Origin: Actinomycetota bacterium
Lineage (GTDB): Bacteria > Actinomycetota > Rubrobacteria > Rubrobacterales > Rubrobacteraceae
DNA: 11,706 bases
Reading direction: 5' to 3'
Assembly (NCBI GenBank): GCA_020200675.1
Contig: JAIVIG010000059.1
Span: 1-11,706, forward strand
The notes under the pieces are model-generated. The model did not search any database. It saw nothing but the letters and a program-made list of their open reading frames with translations, and had not been told where the DNA came from. Position numbers and translations under genes: made by a program. Below are positions 1 to 7,140 of this stretch, piece by piece. The first letter of the stretch is position 1. Each line of letters opens with the position of its first letter.

Positions 1-298
1 CGTACACGGAAGGAACGGTGTTTGCAGGGGCTTCTGGGAGCGATTTTATCGCCCTCTGAGGCTTGTTGGTGATCGCCGAGCGAGCCTGTTCGACCTACGA
101 TTCCCGACTCCCACAAACTACCGGTAAACCGCAACAAAGTGCTAACCTTTTGCGTAGCCCTTTCTGAGTCAGGTATATCATTGCCCTAGTTTTTGCGAGG
201 CGATCGCAGCGGCGCCGCTTACGAATCGGAGAGTCCTCTTCTTCGGGCAGGGTTGGCGTGGCCTTCGTGCAGCGGTGGGGAGTAGGTAAGCGGCCGTT
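1..298. other. Left-edge non-coding stretch
   Basis: No convincing gene is visible. Plus-strand frame 3 is open from the edge to a TGA at 57-59 and ends in ...GASGSDFIAL, so it could be the last 18 codons of a gene entering from the left, but this cannot be judged. A short hairpin (GCGAT 40-44 / ATCGC 48-52) sits at that point. Further on are the palindromes GCGATCGC (200-207) and AGCGGCGCCGCT (208-219), downstream of the minus-strand lipoprotein gene. They lack a T-tract in the minus direction, so I do not call a terminator. Confidence 0.3.
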
Positions 299-895
299 CT
301 AGTCTTGCGTCGTGATCACGTGGTAGCCCTCGTTGTTTGGGGGGTGGTGGATGTAGCCGAGGTAGTCGGAGCCGCACGGGGTGTTGAAGATCAGGGCACG
401 ACCGTTGTAGGAGAGGGTGTCCGCAGTGTCGGTGAACTCGACGCTGACGGCGTCGAGCGCCGCGTATTTGGACTTGATGTCGCGGACGATGAGGGCGTAG
501 TCTTCCTCGCTCCTCGCCCGCGTGTCCACGAGGAGCCGGGCGGCTTTCGCGCCGTACCTCTCGACCGGCTGATCCTCGATTATCTCGTACTTGGGCACGT
601 CCTCCGGCGGCTCGAAGTCACCGAGCCGCAGATCCTCGCGCTCCTTCTTCTCTTCCTCGGAGCACCGCAGTATCCCAGAGGCCTCCTCCGTGGTGGTCTC
701 GGCGCTACTCTCGACCTCCCCGGCGGCCTCCTGCCGGACCACAGTCTGTTTCGCCTGTTCCCCGGTCTCTTTGGTGGGGGAGTCTCCTTCCCGGGCTTCG
801 GAGGGGTCCGGGGGCTCGGTGGCGGCGCACCCGGTGAGAAAGCCGGCGGTCACGAGTAGCGCGAGCGCGCCGATCAGGATGGCTCTCCGTAGCAA
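299..895 (-). CDS. Secreted lipoprotein, hypothetical (198 aa)
   Basis: The protein is predicted to be exported and lipid-anchored on the outer face of the membrane; its function is unknown. The N-terminus has two arginines, a hydrophobic core at about residues 5-20 and a lipobox LTGC with the modified cysteine at 23. A low-complexity linker rich in Glu, Thr, Ser and Pro follows (about 24-75). A compact C-terminal domain (about 80-198) contains two Cys (near 78 and 174) that could form a disulfide. I recognise the C-terminal domain only as the kind of small lipoprotein common in Rubrobacter-like genomes. The start is TTG, fixed by a strong SD (AAAGGAGGAG, complement of 901-910) five bases upstream. 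The gene is divergent from trxB. Coding status is strong; function is not assigned. Confidence 0.85.
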   Translation of the reverse strand: MLRRAILIGALALLVTAGFLTGCAATEPPDPSEAREGDSPTKETGEQAKQTVVRQEAAGEVESSAETTTEEASGILRCSEEEKKEREDLRLGDFEPPEDVPKYEIIEDQPVERYGAKAARLLVDTRARSEEDYALIVRDIKSKYAALDAVSVEFTDTADTLSYNGRALIFNTPCGSDYLGYIHHPPNNEGYHVITTQD

Positions 896-900
896 AACGT

Positions 901-910
901 CTCCTCCTTT
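901..910 (-). promoter_or_regulatory. Strong Shine-Dalgarno of the lipoprotein gene
   Basis: AAAGGAGGAG on the minus strand lies 5 nt before the TTG codon and decides that start over any other. Confidence 0.75.
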
Positions 911-1107
911 CCGCGGGAAAGGCTACCACGCCGCGGCGAGGAGCTTGTAGCGTGCTCCGCCGCGCTTGGCCACGAAGAATCACCGCGATGGTGTGCTCCG
1001 GCGTCTCCGCACGCGTCCTGCCCGATGTGAACGGATGGCCTACCTGGAAAACCCGATGTACTAAAATATAGGGGTATACACTTGCACACGCGAGGAGAGT
1101 GTTTCTA

Positions 1108-2112
1108 TTGGCCGAAAAAATCTACGATACCGTGATCGTTGGGTCCGGGCCGGCCGGGTATACGGCGGCCCTTTACGCGGCGAGGGCGAACCTCGACACG
1201 CTGGTCTTCCAGGGGTTCGAGTCGGGAGGGCAGCTCATGTTGACCTCGGATGTCGAGAACTACCCGGGGTACAAGGACGGCACCGCGGGGCCGGACATGA
1301 TGGACGACTTCGAGGCGCAGGCCGCCCGTTTCGGGGCGGAGATGCGACCGGACAACGTCGAGCGCGTGGACTTCTCCGAGCGTCCCTTCAAGCTGTGGGC
1401 CGAGGGAGAGGAGGAGCCTACCCTCGCGAAATCCGTCGTCATCGCTACCGGGGCGAAGGCCAGGTGGCTCGGTCTCGAGGGCGAGCAGCGGTTGATGGGG
1501 CGCGGGGTTAGCGGGTGTGCCACGTGTGACGGCTTCTTCTTCAAGGACAAGAGAGTCGCGGTCGTCGGCGGCGGCGACACGGCGATGGAGGAGGCGCTCT
1601 TTCTGACCAGGTACGTCGGGGAGGTGTTCTTGATCCACCGCCGCGACACCTTCCGGGCGTCCAAGATCATGCTCGACAGGGCTCGCAAAAATCCCAAGAT
1701 CACCTTCGTCACCGACACGGTCGTCGAGGAGATCCTGGGCGAAACGTCCGTCGAGGGCGTCCGCCTGAGGGACACACTGACCGGCGAGGAGCGTGAGATC
1801 GCCGTTGACGGCTTCTTCGCGGCCATCGGCCACGAGCCCGCTACTCGTCTCTTCAAGGGCCAGCTCGAGATGGACGAAGAGGGCTACGTGATCCAGCACG
1901 AGCACACGATGACGAACGTCCCCGGCATCTTCGCTGCTGGCGACGTCTCAGACAAGCGCTACCGGCAGGCCGTCACCGCCGCGGGCGACGGCTGCATGGC
2001 CGCTATCGATGCCGAGCGCTGGCTCGAGTCCCAGGGCGAGGCCGAGCACGCCGAAGACCCGAGCACCTGGACCGCGGAGAAGGACGAGAAGGCCGGCACC
2101 TGGGCCGGATAA
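1108..2112 (+). CDS. trxB: Thioredoxin reductase (NADPH)
   Basis: This flavoenzyme reduces thioredoxin with NADPH, keeping the cytosol reduced and feeding ribonucleotide reductase and peroxide defence. From the TTG start it is 334 aa, typical of the low-molecular-weight class. In order: the FAD-binding GSGPAG near residue 12-17; the redox pair CATC (Cys137, Cys140) followed by DG; the NADPH-binding GGGDTAMEEA and HRRDTFRA; and the C-terminal FAD motif GDVSDKRYRQAVTAAGDG. All key residues are present. Start choice: a GTG at 1099 would give three more residues, but GAGGAG (1092-1097) is only one base before it, whereas TTG at 1108 has a 10-nt spacing. A short acidic tail extends past the core fold. 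It is divergent from the lipoprotein gene and no thioredoxin gene is seen nearby. Confidence 0.95.
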   Translation: MAEKIYDTVIVGSGPAGYTAALYAARANLDTLVFQGFESGGQLMLTSDVENYPGYKDGTAGPDMMDDFEAQAARFGAEMRPDNVERVDFSERPFKLWAEGEEEPTLAKSVVIATGAKARWLGLEGEQRLMGRGVSGCATCDGFFFKDKRVAVVGGGDTAMEEALFLTRYVGEVFLIHRRDTFRASKIMLDRARKNPKITFVTDTVVEEILGETSVEGVRLRDTLTGEEREIAVDGFFAAIGHEPATRLFKGQLEMDEEGYVIQHEHTMTNVPGIFAAGDVSDKRYRQAVTAAGDGCMAAIDAERWLESQGEAEHAEDPSTWTAEKDEKAGTWAG

Positions 2113-2116
2113 ACAA

Positions 2117-2136
2117 CCGGCCAGTTCTCTGGCCGG
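2117..2136. repeat. Perfect 8-bp hairpin after trxB
   Basis: CCGGCCAG and CTGGCCGG flank a TTCT loop five bases after the trxB stop. There is no T-tract, so it may protect the 3' end or assist the terminator that follows. Confidence 0.5.
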
Positions 2137-2155
2137 CCGCAACCGATATACAGCG

Positions 2156-2188
2156 GAGGGGCGCTCCCGGCGCCCCTCTTTGCTTTGC
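2156..2188 (+). terminator. Intrinsic terminator of trxB
   Basis: GAGGGGCGC (2156-2164) and GCGCCCCTC (2170-2178) form a perfect 9-bp stem around a 5-nt loop, followed by TTTGCTTTG. It lies between the convergent trxB and hydrolase genes. The T-rich tail is present only in the trxB direction. Confidence 0.75.
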
Positions 2189-2196
2189 CCGGCGGG

Positions 2197-3243
2197 CTAG
2201 CGAGAGAGCCGGTCGCGTAGCTTCCTCGTCCAGGCGCTGGCGAACCGAAACGGACGCTGGAACAACCACCCTGTGAGCTTCCCTGGGGTGGGGCGTTCCT
2301 TTTCCGGCGCCTCCTGGGCCGCTTGCGACTCGCGCGTTCCATCGGGTTCCTGCGGGTCGCGAAGCTTGAAGCCGGAGAAGACCTTACCGCTTGTTTCCCC
2401 GGCCTGCCGGATGAGCTTCTTCGTCTTTTGCTCGACCGGGCGCCTCCAGGAAGGCTTTCTCTCGTGGGGCTCGAGAAAAGAGATTATCTCTTCGTTCACC
2501 TCTTCTGCCTGCTCGATGAAGACCAGGTGTCCGGCGCCGTCGAGGACGCGTAGCCTGGCGTCCGGGATGGCTTCGGCAAGGGCGGCGGCGTTGGCTACGG
2601 GCATGTAAAAGTCCTGATCGCCGTGGATCACCAGCGTTGGGGAGGTGATGTTCCTCACGGCGAACGCTGCGTCGAAGCTGGTGCCGGCCATCATCTGCTG
2701 GTAGTAATCGGAGAGGGACGACGAGTCGGCGAGGCGCCAGCGCAGGATCAGGTCGAATTCCTCGGGGTGTTCGGCACGGTAGGAGTCGGAGGTTGCCCCC
2801 TCTAATCCCTGGCGCGCCGCGCTCTCGGGGTTCAAGGAGCCTCCCCCGAGCATCTTTCCGAGCGCCTGGAAGGACATGGGCTGAGGTTCCCGCGCGCCGT
2901 AGCTCGTGCAGACCAGTACCAGACCGTCCACGAGGTCCGGGCGCTCCAGCGCCAGCTTTTGGGCTACGAAGCCGCCTAAAGAGGTGCCCAGGACGTGGGT
3001 CTTCTCCACGCCGAGGTGGTCGAGGAGCGCCACCACCTCCGCGCAAAGGTCGGCTACGCCGTGCGACAGGCTGTGTTCGCCCCGGATGTCGAAGGTGATG
3101 GTACGGAAGTGGCGAGAGAGCGTAGGGATCTGCTTGAACCAGGCCCAGCGCCCGAAGCCGAGCCCGTTGATCAGGAGCAGGAACGGGCCGTCGCCGTGGA
3201 CGTCGTAGTCTATGCTGGTGTCGTGCGTGAGCATCATGGGCAT
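2197..3243 (-). CDS. Alpha/beta hydrolase with C-terminal extension
   Basis: This is a cytosolic serine hydrolase of the alpha/beta fold; the substrate cannot be told from sequence. From the chosen ATG it is 348 aa. Visible parts: an oxyanion-hole NGLGF near 26-30, the strand motif DIRGEHS (52-58), the nucleophile elbow GTSLGG with Ser88, a cap region around 120-195, the acid region HGDQD (207-211), and GAGHL with His239. After about residue 258 comes a roughly 90-residue basic, Pro/Glu/Lys-rich extension not part of the fold, possibly for contact with the membrane or cell wall (inference). The ATG at 3243 has a GAGG SD 7 nt upstream; a longer TTG-start version beginning at 3294 lacks one. 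It is convergent with trxB. Confidence 0.9.
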   Translation of the reverse strand: MPMMLTHDTSIDYDVHGDGPFLLLINGLGFGRWAWFKQIPTLSRHFRTITFDIRGEHSLSHGVADLCAEVVALLDHLGVEKTHVLGTSLGGFVAQKLALERPDLVDGLVLVCTSYGAREPQPMSFQALGKMLGGGSLNPESAARQGLEGATSDSYRAEHPEEFDLILRWRLADSSSLSDYYQQMMAGTSFDAAFAVRNITSPTLVIHGDQDFYMPVANAAALAEAIPDARLRVLDGAGHLVFIEQAEEVNEEIISFLEPHERKPSWRRPVEQKTKKLIRQAGETSGKVFSGFKLRDPQEPDGTRESQAAQEAPEKERPTPGKLTGWLFQRPFRFASAWTRKLRDRLSR

Positions 3244-3577
3244 AGTGCTACCTCGACTTTCTTTCGGACCCGCGACAACCGGACGCGCCGCCAATCCTGA
3301 GGTTCGAGAATAGAGGCCAACTCCTTCGGGAGACCCGAAGCTTCGAGACGTCGGCTAGAGAACGATACCCCGCATTGTCACGTTTGCCTATCATGATCTA
3401 GCGGAGGTCCGGATTTTATCACGGCGCTAGAGGTGGTCTAGACCCGAGTGCGCGCCGTTAGATCTAGCTCGGGATAACCCTGGTGGCGCGGCAGACCATA
3501 CGGAGAGTCTTGTGGTCGGGCATCGGGCTACTTACCGATCCTCGGGCGCTCCTCGGACTCGGCGTTCCAGAGAAGGT
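3244..3577. other. Intergenic stretch with several inverted repeats
   Basis: No gene is visible. A perfect 7-bp hairpin with a 3-nt loop (CTTCGGG 3324-3330 / CCCGAAG 3334-3340) lies upstream of the hydrolase start. A larger inverted repeat (ACGGCGC 3421-3427 / GCGCCGT 3452-3458) encloses the palindrome GGTCTAGACC (3435-3444). The right end, from 3525, is the 3' flank of a duplicated gene unit. No consensus promoter for the hydrolase stands out. Confidence 0.5.
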
Positions 3578-3880
3578 TTACCGGTAGCAGGCTCCGTCCC
3601 TCTCGGTCGGGAACTCGGCCGGACAGCCGCCGCCCGGCATAAGGGGGATGGGACCATCGGCCGGACCGCCGGCGTTCATGAGTTGTCCGCCTTTTTGTTG
3701 CGGTCCTGGTTGTTGGATCGGCCCCGGTTCCTGGATCGGTCCTGGTTGTTGTATGTCTCCCTGCGCTTCGGCTTCGGGAGTGCTCTCCCAGGCCACGCGG
3801 AGCGCGAGCGCGCCGGTTATCAGTACCATCAGAACCAGAGCTAGAAAGATCGCCTTCGAAACCGAACTCCCGTACCACAC
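3578..3880 (-). CDS. Small membrane-anchored PGP-repeat protein, copy 1 (100 aa)
   Basis: I do not recognise a family. The protein has a short N-terminus, one hydrophobic segment (about residues 10-27), then an extracytoplasmic part. A signal-peptidase site at AEA/Q (residues 37-40) is possible but lies far from the hydrophobic core, so an uncleaved anchor is equally likely. Three hexapeptides of the form Q(Q/E)PGPI follow, then a conserved tail ending GGGCPAEFPTERDGACYR, with two cysteines that could pair. The start is GTG, with AAGGGGGG 7 nt upstream. It is the shorter of two tandem paralogues downstream of polX on the same strand. A surface or cell-wall role is inference only. Confidence 0.75.
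   Translation of the reverse strand: MWYGSSVSKAIFLALVLMVLITGALALRVAWESTPEAEAQGDIQQPGPIQEPGPIQQPGPQQKGGQLMNAGGPADGPIPLMPGGGCPAEFPTERDGACYR
3701..3754 (-). repeat. Three 18-bp coding repeats
   Basis: Three imperfect 18-bp units (3701-3718, 3719-3736, 3737-3754) encode the hexapeptide Q(Q/E)PGPI in copy 1. Confidence 0.85.
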
Positions 3881-3910
3881 AGGATTGCCCCCCTTACACT
3901 AACGAATACT

Positions 3911-3921
3911 CGAATTCTACA
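3911..3921 (-). promoter_or_regulatory. Putative -10 element of repeat-protein copy 1
   Basis: On the minus strand TGTAGAATTCG includes TAGAAT, a fair -10 hexamer, and the same 11 bases precede copy 2. No good -35 is seen. Conservation within a recent duplication is weak evidence by itself. Confidence 0.35.
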
Positions 3922-4003
3922 CGAACTGGGAACCGCGAGGGCAGCTCGAAGGGCTACTTACCGATCCTCGGGCGCTCCTCGGACTCGGCGTTCCAGAGAA
4001 GGT

Positions 4004-4390
4004 TTACCGGTAGCAGGCTCCGTCCCTCTCGGTCGGGAACTTGGTGGGGCAGCCACCGCCCGGCATAACGGGGACGGGACCATCGGCCGGACTACCGGCT
4101 TTCATGAGCTGGCCGGCTTGCTGTTGCGGGCCCGGTTCCTGGATCGGCCCGGGCTCCTGGATCGGTCCGGGTTCTTGGATAGGCCCGGGTTCCTGGATCG
4201 GCCCCGGTTCCCGGATTGGTCCAGGCTCTTGTAGTCGGCTATCAAGGGCCTCACTCGCACTCTGCTCATCCTGAGCTTCGGCTTTGGGAATTGCTTCCCA
4301 GGCCACCCGGAGCGCTAGTGCGCCGCCCATCAGCGCCAGAAGCACTAGAACCAGAACGACCGCCTTCGAAACCGAACTACCGTACCACAC
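4004..4390 (-). CDS. Small membrane-anchored PGP-repeat protein, copy 2 (128 aa)
   Basis: Paralogue of the 100-aa protein just downstream. It has the same first nine residues (MWYGSSVSK), a hydrophobic segment at about 10-27, and the same AEAQ stretch. An insert absent from copy 1 (DEQSASEALDSR) comes next, then six hexapeptide units of type (Q/R)EPGPI. The tail is nearly identical, ending GGGCPTKFPTERDGACYR with two Cys. The start is GTG with AAGGGGGC upstream. The two proteins differ mainly in repeat number. The gene sits 211 bp after polX, probably behind a polX terminator, so it is likely transcribed separately. Function is unknown; an extracellular or wall-spanning spacer is a guess from the Pro-rich repeats. 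Confidence 0.8.
   Translation of the reverse strand: MWYGSSVSKAVVLVLVLLALMGGALALRVAWEAIPKAEAQDEQSASEALDSRLQEPGPIREPGPIQEPGPIQEPGPIQEPGPIQEPGPQQQAGQLMKAGSPADGPVPVMPGGGCPTKFPTERDGACYR
4127..4234 (-). repeat. Six 18-bp coding repeats
   Basis: Six imperfect 18-bp units in register (4127, 4145, 4163, 4181, 4199 and 4217 as unit starts) encode (Q/R)EPGPI-type hexapeptides. They vary mainly at third codon positions. Confidence 0.9.
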
Positions 4391-4419
4391 AGTAATGCCC
4401 CCTTACGCCAACGGGTACC

Positions 4420-4430
4420 CGAATTCTACA
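4420..4430 (-). promoter_or_regulatory. Putative -10 element of repeat-protein copy 2
   Basis: TGTAGAATTCG on the minus strand, as in copy 1. It is flanked by two direct copies of CGGGTACC (4412-4419 and 4436-4443) that could be an operator. This is weak evidence. Confidence 0.3.
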
Positions 4431-4516
4431 GGACTCGGGTACCGCAGAGCTACTATGAGTGGTTGAAGGAACTAAACGTAGGCCATCGCGGAAGGGAGAG
4501 GGCCACGCGCCGGGAC

Positions 4517-4540
4517 AGAAAACCGTGGAAGACGACACGG
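4517..4540 (-). terminator. Possible polX terminator
   Basis: On the minus strand CCGTG and CACGG (complement of 4536-4540 and 4523-4527) form a 5-bp stem with an 8-nt loop, followed by TTTTCTG. It lies about 60 bp after the polX stop. The stem is short, so this is tentative. Confidence 0.4.
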
Positions 4541-4601
4541 CCGTTCTTTCTACTCACGGGATTCTCGCCAGTCGTTAAGCCAAGCGGACGAGCTGGGAAA
4601 T

Positions 4602-6263
4602 CTACTTCCCGCTCTTCAAGTATTCCTCGAACTTAGTCCACGGCAGGCAGTTGATGACGCTTTCTTTCTCGACCCACGCCCTTCTCGCCTGGGCAACCCC
4701 GAACTTTGCGAAGCCCAGGGCCGTCTCGTCGTGGGCGTCGGTGTCTATCGTGATGCTCACGCCGGCTTCTACCGCCTCCCGTACGTAGGGGACGGAGAGG
4801 TCCAGCCGGTCCGGGTAGGCGTTTAGCTCCAGGGCCGTGTTCGTGGCTTTGGCCTCCCGGATGAGACGCGAGACGTCCACCGCGTAGGGGTCCCGGCGGT
4901 TCAGGAGGCGTCCGGTGGGGTGGGCGATGGTGCGGACGTAGGGGTTGTTCATCGCCCGCACGATGCGCTCGGTCATCGCCTCCTCGCCGACGTTGAACGA
5001 GGTGTGGATGCTCGCCACGACGAAGTCGAGCTCGGCCAGGAGTGTGTCCTCGTAGTCGAGCGAGCCGTCTTTGAGGATGTCCACCTCCGAGCCACAAAGG
5101 AGGTGTATCTCGCCGTACTTCCCGTCCGCCGCGCGTACGGCCTCTAGCTTCTCTTCGAGACGTGCGGGGGAGAGGCCGTTGGCTACTCTGAGGCTTTGGG
5201 AGTGGTCGCAGAAGACCAGGTACTCGTAGCCCAGGGAGATCGCGGCTTCCGCCATCGTCTCGATGGTCCCCCGCCCGTCGGAGTAGTTGGTGTGGACGTG
5301 CAGGTCGCCGCGTACGTCCCCGACCTCGACGAGCATTGGCAGCTCTCCCGTCTCCGCGGCGGAGATCTCGCCGGTATCCTCCCTAAGCTCCGGCGGGATG
5401 TAATCGAGGCCGAGCCGCGAGTCTTGCGCCAGGCCGTACTCAGAGATGTTCAGGCCCATCTTGACCGCCCGCTCGCGCAGCGCGATGTTGTGCGCCTGTC
5501 CTCCCGTGAAGTGGTGCAGGAGCGTGCCGAACGCCTCCGGGGCCACGATCCTCAGGTCCACCTCCACCCCGCCGGCCTTGATAAAGACCTTCGTCGGGCC
5601 GTGCGCCAGAACCTCGTCCACGAACTGCGCCTCCGCGAAGGCGTCGGCGAGGGATTCCTGGTCGTCGCTCGCGGTGACGAGGTCGAGGTCGCCGATGGTC
5701 TCCTTCTGGCGCCTCAAAGAGCCCGCGATCTCCGCGCGCTCGCAGGCCGGGTGCGAGCGGACGAACTGGAGCATATGCTCCGCTAGGGCGGTCGCCTCGT
5801 CCAGGAGCATCCGGCGCTCCTGGGAATTGTAGGTGCGGGCGGCGCGCAGGATGCGCTCCTCGCTCTTCTTGCCGAACCCCTTGAGGGCGGCGAGCCTGCC
5901 CTCTTCCAGCTCGACCAGAGCCTCGACGTCCGTGATCCCAAGCTCCCGCCACAGGCGTCCCGCCGTGCGAGGGCCGACGCCGGGCAGGCGGGTGACCTTG
6001 ACGAGGCCGGCGGGAATCTCTTCGAGGAGGTCTGCGAGTATTTCGGGGGTGCGATCCTCGGCCAGGTCGCGTATCACCCCGGCGATCGTACCGCCGACGT
6101 GGGGCAGCTCTTTGAGGTCCTCGACCTCTCGCACCGGCCGGCCCAGGGCGATCACCGACTCGGCGGCGCGCCGGTAGCCGAGGACGCGGTAGTAGGTTTC
6201 GTCCTTGAGCTCCATGAGCGTCGCGATCGTCTCCAGGGCGCGGGCGATCTCGGCGTTCTGCAA
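4602..6263 (-). CDS. polX: DNA polymerase/3'-5' exonuclease PolX
   Basis: This family X polymerase fills short gaps in base-excision repair and can trim 3' ends with its PHP exonuclease. It is 553 aa, close to other bacterial PolX proteins (about 570). In order from the chosen start: helix-hairpin-helix elements HVGGTIA (about 55-61) and PGVGPRTAG (about 94-102); the nucleotidyltransferase palm with GSLRRQKETIGDLDLV giving Asp192 and Asp194, and EVDLRIV giving Asp236; then the PHP domain with GDLHVHTN (His322, His324), CDHSQ (353-354), GSEVD, SIHTSF, AHPTGR and DTDAHDE. All metal ligands expected of an active enzyme appear present. The TTG at 6263 is chosen because AGGAGG lies 5 nt upstream and family members begin near NAEIAR; a GTG at 6314 is upstream of the promoter. 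Confidence 0.93.
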   Translation of the reverse strand: MQNAEIARALETIATLMELKDETYYRVLGYRRAAESVIALGRPVREVEDLKELPHVGGTIAGVIRDLAEDRTPEILADLLEEIPAGLVKVTRLPGVGPRTAGRLWRELGITDVEALVELEEGRLAALKGFGKKSEERILRAARTYNSQERRMLLDEATALAEHMLQFVRSHPACERAEIAGSLRRQKETIGDLDLVTASDDQESLADAFAEAQFVDEVLAHGPTKVFIKAGGVEVDLRIVAPEAFGTLLHHFTGGQAHNIALRERAVKMGLNISEYGLAQDSRLGLDYIPPELREDTGEISAAETGELPMLVEVGDVRGDLHVHTNYSDGRGTIETMAEAAISLGYEYLVFCDHSQSLRVANGLSPARLEEKLEAVRAADGKYGEIHLLCGSEVDILKDGSLDYEDTLLAELDFVVASIHTSFNVGEEAMTERIVRAMNNPYVRTIAHPTGRLLNRRDPYAVDVSRLIREAKATNTALELNAYPDRLDLSVPYVREAVEAGVSITIDTDAHDETALGFAKFGVAQARRAWVEKESVINCLPWTKFEEYLKSGK

Positions 6264-6297
6264 GGGGACCTCCTCATCTCTCGCGGTCGCCAGATAG

Positions 6298-6303
6298 ATT
6301 ATA
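6298..6303 (-). promoter_or_regulatory. polX -10 box (TATAAT)
   Basis: A perfect TATAAT on the minus strand lies 34 nt before the polX start codon, leaving a short leader that carries the AGGAGG. No clear -35 is seen at the usual spacing. Confidence 0.55.
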
Positions 6304-6330
6304 CGTGGCTTCACGGGACGAACCCCGGGG

Positions 6331-6336
6331 TAAAAT
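6331..6336 (+). promoter_or_regulatory. Putative -10 box of the PAP2 phosphatase gene
   Basis: TAAAAT lies 7 nt before the GTG at 6344, the distance expected of a leaderless transcript beginning at the start codon. No SD precedes that GTG. This is an inference. Confidence 0.4.
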
Positions 6337-6343
6337 CTCCCTC

Positions 6344-7096
6344 GTGCTCTCCAGAGAATTGCTCCACAAAGAGATCAGCACCCGCCTCTCGCGTCTGCTC
6401 GGCCTCGCGCTCACGGTCCAGCTAGCCCTGGGCCTCCTGCTCTCGTTGGGCATCATCGCCCTCTTCGCCAAGATCGTGGAGGACGTCGTCGAGGGTGAGA
6501 GCCGCCGGTTCGACAAGACGGTGCTGCTCTGGATCCACTGGTACTCTCCCGGCTGGCTCGACGGGGTAATGCGCTTCGTCACCGTCCTGGGCGACTACTG
6601 GGTGGTGATACCGCTGCTCGCGGTCGCGGCATATGCCTTCTACCGCAAGGGTCGGACGATCTCCGCCGGGCTGCTCGTAGTCTCCACGATCGGGGGCATA
6701 GTCTTGACCTCCGTCCTCAAGAACGTCTTCGAGCGCGCCCGCCCGGACCTCTTCGAGTCGGCGTACGTAGAGTCCTCCTACTCCTTCCCGAGCGCCCACG
6801 CTACCATGGCCGTCGGCTTCTACGGCACCCTGACCCTGCTCCTAGCCTGGCGTTCGAGGGGTCTCCGACGCTGGGTGGTGGTGTTGGGCGGCCTCGGCCT
6901 CGTGCTCGTCATCGGCTTCTCGCGTATGTACCTCGGCGTCCACTACCCGACGGATGTCGTCGCCGGCTTCCTCGCGGCGCCTTTGTGGATCAGCACCATC
7001 GGGCTCTGCTACTTCCTCTACCTCAACCTCCGCAGGGTAAGGCTTACGCGGCGCCTCGGCCGGCATAGAACTTCAACCGAAGAAGACGGAGAATAG
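6344..7096 (+). CDS. PAP2-family membrane phosphatase
   Basis: This membrane lipid phosphatase of the PAP2 superfamily hydrolyses phosphate esters such as phosphatidate or undecaprenyl pyrophosphate at the outer membrane face; the exact substrate is not evident. It is 250 aa from the GTG at 6344. The three signature motifs are KNVFERARP (Lys126, Arg133), PSAHAT (His152), and SRMYLGVHYPTD (Arg194, His200, Asp204). About six hydrophobic segments surround them, with a charged C-terminal tail. An in-frame GTG at 6305 would add 13 residues, but it lies next to the polX -10 box and has no SD, whereas TAAAAT at 6331-6336 fits a leaderless start at 6344. It is divergent from polX and 44 bp ahead of a metallophosphoesterase on the same strand. 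Confidence 0.9.
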   Translation: MLSRELLHKEISTRLSRLLGLALTVQLALGLLLSLGIIALFAKIVEDVVEGESRRFDKTVLLWIHWYSPGWLDGVMRFVTVLGDYWVVIPLLAVAAYAFYRKGRTISAGLLVVSTIGGIVLTSVLKNVFERARPDLFESAYVESSYSFPSAHATMAVGFYGTLTLLLAWRSRGLRRWVVVLGGLGLVLVIGFSRMYLGVHYPTDVVAGFLAAPLWISTIGLCYFLYLNLRRVRLTRRLGRHRTSTEEDGE

Positions 7097-7140
7097 GCGT
7101 GAGACCGACTGGTACCTACGGAGACGGATGCGGGTGATGG

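Larger units (their letters stand above)
3525..3937 (-). repeat. Tandem gene duplication, copy 1
   Basis: This unit carries a whole small gene with its upstream region and 3' flank. Positions 3525-3615 are identical over 91 bp to 3951-4041, covering 53 bp past the stop, the stop codon and the last codons. Upstream similarity extends through the start codon and an AGAATTCG-containing element to about 3937. Only 13 bp separate the two units. Confidence 0.85.
3951..4446 (-). repeat. Tandem gene duplication, copy 2
   Basis: Second and longer unit of the duplication, shifted 426 bp from copy 1 at its 3' end. It is longer because of three additional 18-bp coding repeats and about ten extra codons before them. 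Confidence 0.85.

Noticed and set aside
85..130. tRNA-3'-end-like stretch (TTCGA ... ATTCCCGACTCCCACA)
   Set aside because: No cloverleaf can be folded around it; neither acceptor stem nor anticodon arm is found.
305..859. Long plus-strand reading frame over the lipoprotein gene
   Set aside because: It is antisense to a gene with a clear lipobox and strong SD; its translation is Gly/Val-rich low complexity without domain signs.
1105..1905. 266-codon minus-strand frame inside trxB
   Set aside because: A mirror of high-GC codon bias; trxB has every family motif in the other direction.
3308..3317. GAATAGAGGC shared with repeat copy A
   Set aside because: A lone 10-mer match is expected by chance in a window this size and lacks the other repeat blocks.
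4127..4234. CRISPR-like or iteron-like array
   Set aside because: The 18-bp units have no spacers and are in frame, coding for a hexapeptide.
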